Program-made: the position numbers and the translations under genes | Part shown: one piece after another, positions 44,539 to 54,869 of the stretch | Position numbering within the stretch: the first letter of the stretch is position 1 | How the letters are laid out: every line of letters starts with the position of its first letter | Assembly (NCBI RefSeq): GCF_001750145.1 | Contig: NZ_CP015732.1 | Coordinates: 3,844,001 to 3,908,000, forward strand | Reading direction: 5' to 3' | DNA: 64,000 nucleotides | Source: Arthrobacter sp. U41 | GTDB taxonomy: Bacteria; Actinomycetota; Actinomycetes; Actinomycetales; Micrococcaceae | Notes under the pieces: model-generated | What the model saw: the letters and a program-made list of their open reading frames with translations, nothing else | Databases searched by the model: none | What the model was told of the DNA's origin: nothing

Positions 44539-47500
44539 TTAGGCCTCTACTTTTTCTGCCGCGGTCCTGGCAACACTGACCTGCGGTTCCTTGACGTCGG
44601 CCGGGACGGCGTCCAGCCGGACCGTCAGGGTTTCGGTCTTGACGAGCTCCGCGTTGGCCAGCAGGGCATCGACGACGTCCTGCTGCGCGGTCACGGTGGT
44701 GTGGATCCGGTCGCTGACGTTCAGCCCGGCATCCTTGCGGGCCTGCTGGATGGCACGGACCATGTCGCGGGCCGCGCCTTCGGCTTCGAGTTCGGCAGTG
44801 ACCTCGGTGTTGAGGACCACAAAGCCGCCGCCGGGCAGCACTGCGGCCGCCCGTGACCCTTCGCCTTCCGCGGCTTCGGCCACGACGGTTTCCAGGGTGT
44901 ATTCCTGCGGCTCAAGCGCGAGCCCGCCGGCAACAACAACACCCTCGACACCGTCGATTGTCTGGATGGACCAGTCGCCGGACTTGGAGCCCTTGATGGC
45001 CTGCTGGACGTTCTTGCCCAGGCGCGGACCCGCGGCGCGGGCGTTGAGCACGAGCTTCTGCTCGATCCCGAACTCCTCCGGGGAGGCGCTGTCGGCGTCG
45101 AGCAGCCGGACGGAGCGCAGGTTGAGTTCGTCGGCGACGACGGCGGCGAAGCCTTCCAGCGCGCCCGCGCCGGGTGCGACGACGGTGAGCTCCTGCAGCG
45201 GCAGGCGCACCCGCAGGTTGGCGGCCTTGCGCAGCGAGGATCCGGTGGAGCAGATCTGCTGGACCCGGTCCATCGCTTCAACGAGTCCCGGGTTGGCCGG
45301 GAACAGCTCCGCGTCCGGCCAGTCGGCCAGGTGCACGGAGCGCCCGCCGGTGAGCCCGCGCCAGATCTCCTCGGAGATCAGCGGCAGCAGCGAGGCCGAG
45401 ACCCGGCAGACTGTCTCCAGCGCGGTGTAGAGCGCGTCGAAGGCGTCAACGTCCTCGTCGAAGAAACGCTGGCGGCTGCGGCGGACGTACCAGTTGGTGA
45501 GCATGTCCAGGTAGCTGCGCAGTTCGTCGCAGGCGCCGGAGATGTCATAACCGTCCAGCTGCGTGGTCATGTTCCGGACCAGGTCACCGGTGTTGGCCAT
45601 CAGGTACTGGTCCAGGGTGTCGGCGTAGCCGTCGTAGCGCAGCTTCGCGTCATACCCTGACTCTGTTCCACCGGCTCCGCCGGCCGCGTTCGTGTAGAGG
45701 GTGAAGAAGCTGTACACGTTCCACAGCGGCAGGATGACCTGGCGGACGCCGTCGCGGATGCCCTGCTCGGTGACCACGAGGTTGCCGCCGCGCAGGATCG
45801 GGCTGGACATCAGGAACCAGCGCATCGCGTCCGAACCGTCGCGGTCCAGGACCTCGGAGACGTCCGGGTAGTTGCGCAGGCTCTTGGACATCTTCTGCCC
45901 GTCGGAGCCCAGGACGATGCCGTGGCTGATGACGTTGCGGAAGGCCGGCCGGTCGAAGAGCGCGGTGGAAAGGATGTGCAGCATGTAGAACCAGCCGCGG
46001 GTCTGGCCGATGTACTCGACGATGAAGTCCGCCGGGTTGTGCGTGTCGAACCATTCCTCGTTCTGGAACGGGTAGTGGACCTGTCCGTAGGGCATGGAGC
46101 CGGAGTCGAACCAGACGTCCAGGACGTCCTCGACGCGGCGCATCACGGACTGGCCTTCCTCCGGGGTGCGCGGGTCATCCGGGTTCGGGCGGGTGAGCTC
46201 GTCGATGAACGGACGGTGCAGGTCCACCTGGCCGTCCTTGTTCAGCGGCAGGCGGCCGAAGTCGGCCTCGATCTCGGCGAGCGAGCCGTAGACGTCGGTG
46301 CGCGGGTAGTCCGGGTCGCTGGACTGCCACACCGGGATGGGGCTGCCCCAGTAGCGGTTGCGGCTGATGGACCAGTCACGGGCGTTGGCGAGCCACTTGC
46401 CGAACTGGCCGTCCTTGACATTGCCGGGGATCCAGTTGATCTCCTGGTTCAGTTCGGACATGCGGTCCTTGAACTTGGTGACCTCGACGTACCAGGAGGA
46501 GACCGCGCGGTAGATCAGCGGGTTCCGGCAGCGCCAGCAGTGCGGGTAGCTGTGCTCGTAGCTGGCCTGGCGGACCAGGCGGCCCTGGGCGCGGAGCACC
46601 TGGGTGATCGGTTTGTTGGCCTCGAACACCTGCAGCCCGGCGATTTCGGCGAGGTCGCCGTGGCCGAAGAGCGGCAGGAAATTCGCGCCCTCGTCCACGG
46701 ACAGGACCACGGGGATGCCGGCCTCTTCACAGACCTTCTGGTCGTCTTCACCGTAGGCGGGGGCCTGGTGGACGATGCCGGTGCCGTCGGTCGTGGTGAC
46801 GTAGTCCGCGACGAGGAAGCGCCAGGCGTTCTCGGTGCCGTACTTTTCGGCGTCGTGGAAGTAGTCCCAGAGCGGCTCGTATGTCAGCCCTGCGAGTTCG
46901 GCTCCGGTGTGGCGGGAGGTGACAGCGGCCTCGGCAGCCGCGGCGCCCTCGGCGCCGTCGCCGTAGCCGAGGTCCTTGGCGTAGGCGCCCAGCAGGTCCG
47001 CGGCGAGCAGGAAGCTGTCGGTGACGGGGGCTTCGGCTGCGGCAGCCTTGACGCCGTTCGGACCGGCCGGCAGGACGACGTAGCTGATGGCGGGCCCGAC
47101 GGCGAGCGCCAGGTTGGTGGGCAGGGTCCAGGGCGTGGTGGTCCAGGCGAGCGCCTGCACACCGGCGAGCTGGCGGGACAGTTCCGACTCCCCCGCCGTG
47201 ATCGGGAAGGTGACCGTCACGGTCTGGTCCTGGCGGTTCTTGTAGACGTCGTCGTCCATGCGCAGTTCATGGTTGGACAGCGGCGTCTCGTCCTTCCAGC
47301 AGTACGGCAGCACGCGGTAGCCGTTGTACGTCAGGCCCTTTTCGTGCAGCTGCTTGAAAGCCCAGAGCACCGATTCCATGTACTCGACGTTGAGCGTCTT
47401 GTAGTCGTTCTCGAAGTCCACCCAGCGGGCCTGGCGGGTGACGTAGCTCTTCCACTCGTCGGCGTACTTCATCACGGACGCGCGGCAGGCGTCGTTGAAC

Positions 47501-47931
47501 TTGTCGATGCCCATGGCCTCGATCTGAGTCTTGTCCGTCATGCCCAGCTGCTTCATCGCCTCCAGTTCGGCGGGCAGCCCGTGGGTGTCCCAGCCGAAGC
47601 GGCGCTCGACCCGGCGGCCGCGCTGGGTCTGGTAGCGGCCCACGAGGTCCTTGGCGTAGCCGGTGAGCAGGTGGCCGTAGTGCGGCAGGCCGTTGGCGAA
47701 AGGGGGACCGTCGTAGAAGACGAATTCGTTGCTGCCAGGTGCGCCGCCGGGAAGGTCGGCGTCGCGCTGGTCGATGCTGGCCTGGAAGGTGCCGTCCTCA
47801 TCCCAGTACTTGAGGATGCGTTCCTCGACCTCCGGGAACTTCACGGAAGCCGACACACCTGAGGTGTTGGAAGCAGAGCTGGTGGCACCTGCGCCGGAGG
47901 GTGCGGCGGAGGCCTTCGGGTAATAAGTCAT
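44539..47931 (-). CDS. ileS: Isoleucyl-tRNA synthetase
   Basis: A class I synthetase of 1130 residues charging tRNA-Ile. The HIGH-type motif is in [16 protein letters not shown] near residue 80 and the KMSKS loop is [13 protein letters not shown]; an editing domain lies between them. The size and the C-terminal extension fit the eukaryotic-like type 2 IleRS found in many actinobacteria. ATG 47931 follows AGGATGTCGAG. A T-box leader lies upstream. Confidence 0.96.
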   Translation of the reverse strand: MTYYPKASAAPSGAGATSSASNTSGVSASVKFPEVEERILKYWDEDGTFQASIDQRDADLPGGAPGSNEFVFYDGPPFANGLPHYGHLLTGYAKDLVGRYQTQRGRRVERRFGWDTHGLPAELEAMKQLGMTDKTQIEAMGIDKFNDACRASVMKYADEWKSYVTRQARWVDFENDYKTLNVEYMESVLWAFKQLHEKGLTYNGYRVLPYCWKDETPLSNHELRMDDDVYKNRQDQTVTVTFPITAGESELSRQLAGVQALAWTTTPWTLPTNLALAVGPAISYVVLPAGPNGVKAAAAEAPVTDSFLLAADLLGAYAKDLGYGDGAEGAAAAEAAVTSRHTGAELAGLTYEPLWDYFHDAEKYGTENAWRFLVADYVTTTDGTGIVHQAPAYGEDDQKVCEEAGIPVVLSVDEGANFLPLFGHGDLAEIAGLQVFEANKPITQVLRAQGRLVRQASYEHSYPHCWRCRNPLIYRAVSSWYVEVTKFKDRMSELNQEINWIPGNVKDGQFGKWLANARDWSISRNRYWGSPIPVWQSSDPDYPRTDVYGSLAEIEADFGRLPLNKDGQVDLHRPFIDELTRPNPDDPRTPEEGQSVMRRVEDVLDVWFDSGSMPYGQVHYPFQNEEWFDTHNPADFIVEYIGQTRGWFYMLHILSTALFDRPAFRNVISHGIVLGSDGQKMSKSLRNYPDVSEVLDRDGSDAMRWFLMSSPILRGGNLVVTEQGIRDGVRQVILPLWNVYSFFTLYTNAAGGAGGTESGYDAKLRYDGYADTLDQYLMANTGDLVRNMTTQLDGYDISGACDELRSYLDMLTNWYVRRSRQRFFDEDVDAFDALYTALETVCRVSASLLPLISEEIWRGLTGGRSVHLADWPDAELFPANPGLVEAMDRVQQICSTGSSLRKAANLRVRLPLQELTVVAPGAGALEGFAAVVADELNLRSVRLLDADSASPEEFGIEQKLVLNARAAGPRLGKNVQQAIKGSKSGDWSIQTIDGVEGVVVAGGLALEPQEYTLETVVAEAAEGEGSRAAAVLPGGGFVVLNTEVTAELEAEGAARDMVRAIQQARKDAGLNVSDRIHTTVTAQQDVVDALLANAELVKTETLTVRLDAVPADVKEPQVSVARTAAEKVEA

Positions 47932-47984
47932 CTCGACATCCTGGGTTGAGCTAGTGAACAAATGGATTCATTCAGGATGCGAGG

Positions 47985-48200
47985 ACGGCTCCCGGGCTGC
48001 CTTTCGACAACACCGGCACCGCGGTACCACCTCACTTACCGTCGCGGGACCCCTGTAAAAGGAGAGCCCCGGCGTCGGCCGCTCATTGACTGCTGTAACG
48101 GGCTTACCCGTCCGGTTCTACCAGCCCTGGCGCACACAGACGCGGCGTCGGGGCGTTCTTCCGGAAGCTCACCGGTGATGGCCGGGTCAAAGCTGCTACG
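47985..48200 (-). ncRNA. T-box leader of ileS
   Basis: On the minus strand the T-box sequence GGTGGTACCGCGG (48031-48019) is unmistakable, and upstream a short stem I carries ATC (48179-48177), an isoleucine specifier, in GGCCATCACCGGTGAGC. Uncharged tRNA-Ile should bind both points. The short stem I, and the lack of a T-tract terminator before the gene, fit the translational T-boxes of actinobacterial ileS. Confidence 0.92.
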
Positions 48201-48234
48201 AGAAGTCTAACAACTGCGGCGGGCCTGCAATGCC

Positions 48235-48240
48235 TACACT
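48235..48240 (+). promoter_or_regulatory. -10 box for a leaderless transcript
   Basis: TACACT ends seven bases before the ATG at 48248 and no ribosome site is present, so the following gene is probably leaderless. Confidence 0.4.
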
Positions 48241-48247
48241 GAATCCC

Positions 48248-49270
48248 ATGATGTTCCGGGCCCGGGGCCGCGCCGCCCCCCGAACGCCGGCCGGCCGGGC
48301 TACGGCCCGCTGGCGGTTCCTGGCGGGGCTGGCGGCGGCGCCGGTGGTGGTGGTGTCCGTCTTCCGTGCCGTGCCGCGGGACTGGCCCATCACCGTGGTC
48401 CAGCTGGTGTCCTTCACCCCGTGGCTGGTGCTGCCTGCCACCGCCTCGCTGCTGTTCGCGGTGCTGGGCCGCCGGCGGTGGATGGCGGGCGCCGCGGCCG
48501 GCCTCGTGGCCGTGCAGCTCTTCTGGCTCGTCCCGCTGGACGACGCCCGGGCTGCCCAGGATTCCGCGGAGGGCACGGTGGAGCTGAGGACCATGAGCCT
48601 CAACGCCAAGCTTGGCAAGGCGGACGCGGCGGAAATCGTGAGGCTGGTGCGCGAGCACGGCATCACGCTGCTGACGATCCAGGAATACACCCGGCCGCTC
48701 GAGGACCGGCTGGGCGCCGCCGGTCTGGCCGACCTGCTTCCGAACAGGATCAGCGCCCCCGCGGGCGGCGCCTCCGGGAACGCTGTCTACTCCGTCCACC
48801 AGCTGGCGGCGACCGGGTTAGTACCGGACTCGCATTTTCAGATGCCGATAATCCGCGTCACCGCGGCATCCCGTGGGCAGCGGGCGGTCGTGGAACTGAC
48901 GAATGTCCACGCCCGCGCTCCCGTGGGCGTTGGCCTGCCGAAGTGGCGCAATGACCTCGCGGCACTCGGCCGGCAGGTAAACCGGTCCGGGAATGTGGTG
49001 CTGGCCGGTGACTTCAACGCCAGCTATGACCATGCCGAGTTCCGCCGGCTCCTGCAGGACGGGGACCGGAAGCTGGTGGACGTGGGAATGATCCAGGGCT
49101 CACGGCTGGTCCCGACCTGGCCCATGGAGGACCTGCTGCTGCCCGGCATCACGATCGACCACCTCGTGACCAGTCCGTCGGTTGGCAGCGCGGACTATGC
49201 GGTGCACCGGGTGCCGGGAACGGACCACGCCGCCATCATGGCGACGCTGTCCGTCCCGGCCTCCGGTTAG
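48248..49270 (+). CDS. Endonuclease/exonuclease/phosphatase (EEP) family membrane protein
   Basis: Three hydrophobic helices lie within the first 95 residues, followed by an extracytoplasmic EEP catalytic domain: RTMSLNAKLG, TIQEYTRPLED, ELTNVHARAP, NVVLAGDFNASYDHAEF and the catalytic GITIDHLVTSP with GTDHAAIMA. Such proteins cleave phosphodiesters; the membrane-anchored actinobacterial group has no settled substrate. ATG 48248 is chosen for the leaderless promoter signature. The gene ends seven bases before a long palindrome. Confidence 0.88.
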   Translation: MMFRARGRAAPRTPAGRATARWRFLAGLAAAPVVVVSVFRAVPRDWPITVVQLVSFTPWLVLPATASLLFAVLGRRRWMAGAAAGLVAVQLFWLVPLDDARAAQDSAEGTVELRTMSLNAKLGKADAAEIVRLVREHGITLLTIQEYTRPLEDRLGAAGLADLLPNRISAPAGGASGNAVYSVHQLAATGLVPDSHFQMPIIRVTAASRGQRAVVELTNVHARAPVGVGLPKWRNDLAALGRQVNRSGNVVLAGDFNASYDHAEFRRLLQDGDRKLVDVGMIQGSRLVPTWPMEDLLLPGITIDHLVTSPSVGSADYAVHRVPGTDHAAIMATLSVPASG

Positions 49271-49276
49271 GCCAGG

Positions 49277-49339
49277 CAACGCGGGGTCACCTACGGCCCA
49301 TAAACCGGGGGTTTATGGGCCGTAGGTGACCCCGCGTTG
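49277..49339. repeat. Long perfect palindrome between convergent genes (2)
   Basis: Two perfect 30-base arms (49277-49306 and 49310-49339) enclose GGG. The left arm contains GGTCAC then GGCCCAT, echoing the palindrome at 42174-42232. It lies between the convergent EEP and SDR genes. Confidence 0.9.
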
Positions 49340-49359
49340 GTGTGCCGGGACTTCCGGGG

Positions 49360-50118
49360 CTAGGCCTTGCGGATCAGCTTGTAGTTGGCGGCCTGGGCGA
49401 CCGGGCGGATCACGATCTGGTCGAGGTTGACGTGGTGCGGGGCCACGACGGCGAACCGGACGACGTCGGCGACGTCCGCCGCGGTGAGCGGCTTTTCGAC
49501 GCCCTGATAGACCTTGGCGGCGGCGGCCTGGTCGCCGAGACGGTTCAGCGCGAACTCCTCGGTCTGGACCAGGCCCGGCGCCACCTCGATCACGCGGAGG
49601 TTGTGCTCGGCCTCTTCTAGCCGCAGGGCCCCGGTGAGGGCGTGCTGGGCGAACTTCGCTGCGTTGTAGCCGCCGCCGCCCTCATAGGCGGAGAGTCCCG
49701 CCGTCGAGGTCAGGTTCAGGACGGTGCCTTCACCGCAGGCGCGCAGCATCGGGAGGAACGCCCGGATGAGCTTCATGGTGCCCAGGACGTTGACCTCGAA
49801 CATCCATTCCCAGTCCTCGGTCTTGGCCTCGGCTACCTTGTCCGCGCCGCGGGCGCCGCCGGCGATGTTGATGAGCGTGTCGATGCCCCCGGCGCGGGTC
49901 ACCTCGTCGAGGAGCCGGGCGACGTCGTCGTCATCGGTCACGTCGGCCCGAAGGGCGACGGCGCCGGTTTCCGCGGCGAGCGCCTCCAGCCGGTCCGCAC
50001 GGCGGGCGACGGCGTACACGGTCCACCCCTCGGTCCGGAGCGCACGCACGGTGGCCTCGCCGATTCCGGTGCTGGCGCCGGTAACTACTGCTGCTTTGTA
50101 CTGCATTCGCTCATTCAT
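49360..50118 (-). CDS. Short-chain dehydrogenase/reductase (SDR)
   Basis: A classical SDR of 252 residues with the NAD(P) loop VVTGASTGIGEA (about 11-22), ADVTDDDD, the NxAG element INIAGGARG and the catalytic YNAAK. It resembles YdfG-type NADP-dependent dehydrogenases of hydroxy acids, but the substrate is not determined. AGGGTGG precedes the ATG. It is 17 bp downstream of the AGCS symporter on the same strand and may be co-transcribed. Confidence 0.9.
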   Translation of the reverse strand: MNERMQYKAAVVTGASTGIGEATVRALRTEGWTVYAVARRADRLEALAAETGAVALRADVTDDDDVARLLDEVTRAGGIDTLINIAGGARGADKVAEAKTEDWEWMFEVNVLGTMKLIRAFLPMLRACGEGTVLNLTSTAGLSAYEGGGGYNAAKFAQHALTGALRLEEAEHNLRVIEVAPGLVQTEEFALNRLGDQAAAAKVYQGVEKPLTAADVADVVRFAVVAPHHVNLDQIVIRPVAQAANYKLIRKA

Positions 50119-50135
50119 GGCACCACCCTAGTGGA

Positions 50136-51707
50136 TCAGGGCACCGTGCTCGGTTCGAGATCCTCGTCCTCGAGACCCAGGATCTTGAGCTTTCCGCTCT
50201 TGCGGTCGGCGAGGTATTCCTTCATTTCGCGTTTGATGACCGGCAGCAGCAGGTAGACGCCGAGCAGGTTCACGAAGGCGCAGACAAACAGTGCAGCATC
50301 GGCAAAGCTCAAGACCTGGGTGAAGGTCAGGACAGTTCCGACAACGGTGAAGAACAGGAAAATACTCTTGTAGGTGACCTCGGAGACCTTGCTCCGGCCG
50401 AAGAGGTACTCCCAGGCCTTCAGCCCGTAGTAAGACCACGTGATCAGGGTGGAGAAGGCGAACAGCGAGACGGCCACGGCCAGCACCGCCGGGAACCACG
50501 GGAGCACCGTGGCGAAGGCATCAGAGGTCAAGATGACGCCGTCGGGGGCGCCGTTCCCGGCCTGCACCGTGTCGATGCCGGCCTGCAGGCTCGGCGCACC
50601 GGCGATGACGATCGCGAGCGCTGTCATGGTACATATGACCACTGTGTCGATGAGGGGCTCGAACATGGCCACGAAACCCTCGCTCACGGGCCGGTGGGTC
50701 TTGACGGCCGAGTGCGCAATGGCGGCGGAACCCAGGCCCGCTTCGTTGGAGAACGCCGCACGCTGGAAGCCCACGATCATGACACCAACGACACCGCCGG
50801 TCATGCCTTCAGCATTGAAAGCCCCGGACACGATCGATCCCAGCGCCGCGGGCACCTGGGGCAGGTTGGCGAGGATGACGAACAGGCAGGCCAGCACGTA
50901 GATGATGCCCATGGCCGGAACGAGCTTGCTGGTGGTGACACCGATCGACTTGATGCCGCCAAGGATCACAGCGGCGACGAGCGCGGCCAGGATGACCCCG
51001 AAGATCACCGCGGCACCGGCGCTGCCGAGCGGGCCGTCCTCGCCTCCCGTGACGTTTTGCACCTGGGCGAACGTCTGGTTCGCCTGGAACATGTTGCCGC
51101 CGGCGATCCCGAAGATCAGGATGGAGACCGCGAAGATGCCGGTGAGAGTCTTCGCCGGAACACGCCCGAACTTCTTGAACGCGACGGGCAGGTATTTGAA
51201 GGGGCCTCCGGTCACCGTTCCGTCCGCGTGGATTTCCCGGTACTTCACCCCGAGGGTGCACTCGGCAAATTTCGTGGCCATGCCGAGCAGGCCTGCCAGG
51301 ATCATCCAGAACGTGGCACCGGGGCCGCCGAGGGCCATGGCGGCGCCGACGCCGGCGATATTGCCCAGCCCGACAGTGCCGGACAGTGCGGAGGTCAACG
51401 CATGGAAGTGCGGCACCTCACCGGGATCGGATTTGGACGAGTAGTGTCCGCGGATGACCTCGTGGGAGGTCTTGAGCCCGTGGAACTGGATGAAGCCGAA
51501 GTAGATCGTGAAGATCACGCCGGCGGCGATGAGCCAGGCCACGACGGCCGGAAAGCTCACCTCGCCGACGGTGATGGGAAAGAACACAATGGTGGAAACG
51601 ATTTCGGTGACGGGCTGGAACACCGTATCGGCGGCGCTTTCGACGGCGGCCAGCCAGCCGATCTCGTCGGACGCGGCTTTAGCTGGCACAGCTAGGTAAA
51701 TAGACAT
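50136..51707 (-). CDS. AGCS-family alanine/glycine:cation symporter
   Basis: A multi-pass transporter of about 523 residues with the AGCS signatures SDPGEVPHFHALTSALSGTV, VGLGNIAGVGAAMALGGPGA and FSNEAGLGSAAIAHS. It probably imports alanine, glycine or related amino acids with Na+. ATG 51707 has AGAGGG directly against it; GTG 51746, with AGGAT upstream, would add 13 residues and is an equal alternative. The C-terminus is charged and cytosolic. Confidence 0.93.
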   Translation of the reverse strand: MSIYLAVPAKAASDEIGWLAAVESAADTVFQPVTEIVSTIVFFPITVGEVSFPAVVAWLIAAGVIFTIYFGFIQFHGLKTSHEVIRGHYSSKSDPGEVPHFHALTSALSGTVGLGNIAGVGAAMALGGPGATFWMILAGLLGMATKFAECTLGVKYREIHADGTVTGGPFKYLPVAFKKFGRVPAKTLTGIFAVSILIFGIAGGNMFQANQTFAQVQNVTGGEDGPLGSAGAAVIFGVILAALVAAVILGGIKSIGVTTSKLVPAMGIIYVLACLFVILANLPQVPAALGSIVSGAFNAEGMTGGVVGVMIVGFQRAAFSNEAGLGSAAIAHSAVKTHRPVSEGFVAMFEPLIDTVVICTMTALAIVIAGAPSLQAGIDTVQAGNGAPDGVILTSDAFATVLPWFPAVLAVAVSLFAFSTLITWSYYGLKAWEYLFGRSKVSEVTYKSIFLFFTVVGTVLTFTQVLSFADAALFVCAFVNLLGVYLLLPVIKREMKEYLADRKSGKLKILGLEDEDLEPSTVP

Positions 51708-51909
51708 CCCTCTACTAGAACGTTCATTGGACGTGATGGCAATCACACAGCGAATATCCTACATACGCAAGGGCCCCGCTCTGGAGGGTTCCTCCATGGG
51801 CGGCATTGACGGAATTGCGCATCGGCCCTGGACGGCCGCGCGGGTGCTGTTCGCAGCCGCCCCGTCGCCCCTGCGCCGCGGGGTACGCCCGCCATGAAAG
51901 AATTGCGGC

Positions 51910-54516
51910 ATGGCTGAAGACACTCAGGGTACAGACACGCCCACCACTGCCCCCATCAACGTTCCTGACAGGCCCGCCCTGGAGGGGCTGGAAGACGCCC
52001 TCACCCGGCGCTGGCTTGACGAAGGGACCTACAAGTTCAACCCGGACACCACACGGGAGCAGGTCTACTCGATCGACACTCCCCCGCCCACGGCGTCGGG
52101 TTCGCTGCACGTGGGCCACATGTTCTCCTACACCCAGACCGACGTCCTGGCTCGCTACCAGCGGATGACCGGCAAGAACGTCTTCTACCCGATGGGCTGG
52201 GACGACAACGGCCTGCCCACCGAGCGCCGTGTGCAGAACTACTACGGTGTGCGCTGCGACCCCACCACCGCCTACGACGCCGGCTACCGGCCGCCGGCCG
52301 AGCCGGCCAAGAACCAGCGCGACTTCGATGTCGTCTCGCGCCGGAACTTCATCGAACTCTGCGAGGAGCTCGCCGTCGAGGACGAGAAGGTCTTTGAGAA
52401 CCTCTTCCAGAGGCTGGGCCTGTCCGTGGACTGGGACCTGACGTACCGCACCATCGATGACAAGTCCCGGGCCATCTCCCAGCGCGCCTTCCTGGCGAAC
52501 CTCGCCGCCGGCGACGCCTACATGGCCGAGGCACCCACCCTCTGGGACGTCACCTTCCGCACCGCCGTGGCCCAGGCCGAGCTCGAGGACCGGGAGGTCG
52601 CGGGCGCCTACTACCGGTACCCGTTCTTCACCGAAGACGGCGAGAAGATCTACATCGAGACCACCCGCCCGGAACTGCTGGCCGCCTGCGCTGCCCTGGT
52701 TGCGAATCCCGACGACGAACGGTACCAGCCGCTTTTCGGCAAGAAAGTCACCTCCCCGCTGTTCGGCGTCGAGGTGGAGGTCAAGGCCCACCCGCTGGCC
52801 AAAGCGGACAAGGGCTCCGGCATCGCCATGGTGTGCACCTTCGGCGACCTTACCGACGTCACCTGGTGGCGCGAACTCCAGCTGCCGACCCGCGCGATCG
52901 TGGGGCGCGACGGCCGCATCATCGGCGAGACGCCGGAGTGGGTCACCACCGCCGAGGGCCGCGCCAGCTTCGAGGCGATCGCGGGCAAAACCGTCTTCAG
53001 CGCCAAGGAAGCCGTGGTGGAACTCCTGGGCGCCGCCGGCCTCCTCGACGGTGAGCCGAAGAAGATCATGCACCCGGTGAACTTTTTCGAGAAGGGCGAC
53101 AAGCCCCTCGAAGTCGTGACCTCCCGCCAGTGGTACATCCGCAACGGCGGCCGCGACGCGGAACGCCGTGAGCGGCTCATCGCCCGCGGCCACGAGATCG
53201 ACTTCCACCCGGCCTTTATGCGCTCACGCTACGAGAACTGGATCTCCGGGCTGAACGGCGACTGGCTGGTTTCCCGCCAGCGTTTCTTCGGTGTGCCGGT
53301 GCCCGTCTGGTACCCGCTGGACGCCGACGGCAACCCGGACTACGAGGCTCCCCTGGTCCCGTCCGACGCGCAGCTGCCGGTGGACCCCGCAGCGGACGCT
53401 GCCCCCGGCTACGAGGAAGCCCAGCGCGACGCGCCGGGCGGCTTCACCGGCGACGCCGACGTGCTGGACACCTGGGCGACCTCCTCGCTGACCCCGCAAA
53501 TCGTGGGCGGCTGGAGCACCGACGAGGCGCTCTTCGCCAAGGTCTACCCCTTCGACGTGCGCCCGCAGGGCCACGACATCATCCGGACCTGGCTGTTCTC
53601 CTCCGCGGTGCGCGCCGACGCACTGCAGGACTCCGCACCGTGGAAACACGCCGCCATCTCCGGCTGGATCCTGGACCCGGACCGCAAGAAGATGTCCAAG
53701 TCCAAGGGCAACGTGATCGTCCCCACCGACGTCCTCGAGGAATACGGCTCGGACGCCGTCCGCTACTGGGCGGCCTCGGCCAAGCTCGGCGCGGACACGG
53801 CCTACGAGATCGCGCAGATGAAGATCGGCCGCCGGCTGGCGATCAAGCTGCTCAACGCCTCGAAGTTCGTGCTGAACCTGGGCGCCACCGAGAACTCCGT
53901 GGTGTCCGGGGACCTCACCGTGCTCAGCAACCCCCTGGACCGGGCCGTGCTGGCCCAGCTCTCCGATGTGGTCCAGCAGGCCACCAAGGCGTTCGAGAAC
54001 TACGACTACGCCCGGGCGCTGCAGATCACCGAGAGCTTCTTCTGGCACTTCACCGATGATTACGTGGAACTCATCAAGGACCGCGCCTACGGTGCCGCGG
54101 GCGAGGCCGAGCAGGCTTCCGTGCTCGCAGCGCTGGCGACGAGCCTGGACACGCTGCTGCGCCTTTTCGCCCCGTTCCTGCCGTTCGCCACGGAGGAGGT
54201 CTGGGGCTGGTGGCGCACCGGTTCGGTGCACCGTGCCGACTGGCCCTCCGCCATCGCGATCGATGGGGACACGAACCTGCTGGCGACCGTCGGGACCGCG
54301 CTCAGCGGCATCCGAAAGGCCAAGTCCGAGGCGAAGGTCAAGCAGCGCACCGAGGTGCTCTCCGCGACCATCACGGCCCCGGATTCCCTCACCCTGCAGC
54401 TGCAGGCCGGTCTGGCCGACCTCAAGGCTGCCGCCAACGCCCGGGAACTGACCGTGGTGGGCGGCGACGGCGAACTGACCGTCAGCGACGTCGTCCTGGC
54501 CCCGGCCGAGGCCTAG
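51910..54516 (+). CDS. valS: Valyl-tRNA synthetase
   Basis: A class I synthetase of 868 residues. The HIGH-type motif is PTASGSLHVGHMFSYTQTD near residue 60 and the KMSKS loop is KKMSKSKGN near residue 595. The segment DDNGLPTERRVQNYYGVRC and the anticodon-binding domain follow the subgroup of ValRS found in many actinobacteria and archaea-like lineages. No T-box core is visible upstream (51747-51909). A terminator hairpin follows at 54562. Confidence 0.96.
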   Translation: MAEDTQGTDTPTTAPINVPDRPALEGLEDALTRRWLDEGTYKFNPDTTREQVYSIDTPPPTASGSLHVGHMFSYTQTDVLARYQRMTGKNVFYPMGWDDNGLPTERRVQNYYGVRCDPTTAYDAGYRPPAEPAKNQRDFDVVSRRNFIELCEELAVEDEKVFENLFQRLGLSVDWDLTYRTIDDKSRAISQRAFLANLAAGDAYMAEAPTLWDVTFRTAVAQAELEDREVAGAYYRYPFFTEDGEKIYIETTRPELLAACAALVANPDDERYQPLFGKKVTSPLFGVEVEVKAHPLAKADKGSGIAMVCTFGDLTDVTWWRELQLPTRAIVGRDGRIIGETPEWVTTAEGRASFEAIAGKTVFSAKEAVVELLGAAGLLDGEPKKIMHPVNFFEKGDKPLEVVTSRQWYIRNGGRDAERRERLIARGHEIDFHPAFMRSRYENWISGLNGDWLVSRQRFFGVPVPVWYPLDADGNPDYEAPLVPSDAQLPVDPAADAAPGYEEAQRDAPGGFTGDADVLDTWATSSLTPQIVGGWSTDEALFAKVYPFDVRPQGHDIIRTWLFSSAVRADALQDSAPWKHAAISGWILDPDRKKMSKSKGNVIVPTDVLEEYGSDAVRYWAASAKLGADTAYEIAQMKIGRRLAIKLLNASKFVLNLGATENSVVSGDLTVLSNPLDRAVLAQLSDVVQQATKAFENYDYARALQITESFFWHFTDDYVELIKDRAYGAAGEAEQASVLAALATSLDTLLRLFAPFLPFATEEVWGWWRTGSVHRADWPSAIAIDGDTNLLATVGTALSGIRKAKSEAKVKQRTEVLSATITAPDSLTLQLQAGLADLKAAANARELTVVGGDGELTVSDVVLAPAEA

Positions 54517-54561
54517 GCGCCGCGGCCCGTAGCCGGTTGCCGCCTGTTTTAGGGCAAAGGG

Positions 54562-54597
54562 GAAGCCCCATCAGCGTTTTGCCGTTGGTGGGGCTTC
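54562..54597 (+). terminator. Terminator of valS
   Basis: GAAGCCCCATCAGCG pairs with CGTTGGTGGGGCTTC around a short loop, allowing G-T pairs, and is followed by GACTTTT on the plus strand. Confidence 0.8.
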
Positions 54598-54869
54598 GAC
54601 TTTTCGATTGTCACGTGACGTCTTAGACAATCTGGCAAGATCCTTGGATTTTCAGGTCTTCCTACCTCGTCACTGGTAGCCATCATCTGACTTTGCCGAA
54701 GGCTGCGTCGGATGAGTGTCACTGAATCTTTGGTTCCTGCGTCCCGCTTCTTTCGAAGTGGGTAAGTCCTATTGTTGTCCTGCCCTTCCGGATGCGCAAG
54801 GGCCCCGAAAGAACTACATCTGAGTAATTCTTCCGGGGCTTTTTGCTGTCCGGGGCGTCCTGCGGGGCG
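54598..54869 (+). other. Gene-free stretch with a second intrinsic terminator
   Basis: GCCCCG (54802-54807) through CGGGGC (54834-54839) forms an imperfect stem of about 15 bp with TTTTT directly after it on the plus strand. It lies 285 bp past valS and beyond that gene's own terminator. The 200 bases before it contain GATTGTC/GACAATC arms (54606-54612, 54626-54632), no coding frame, and lower GC than the rest. It may end a small RNA or act as a backup. Confidence 0.5.

Noticed and set aside
51747..51909. A T-box before valS
   Set aside because: The GGTGGTACCGCGG core and specifier stem seen at ileS are absent here.
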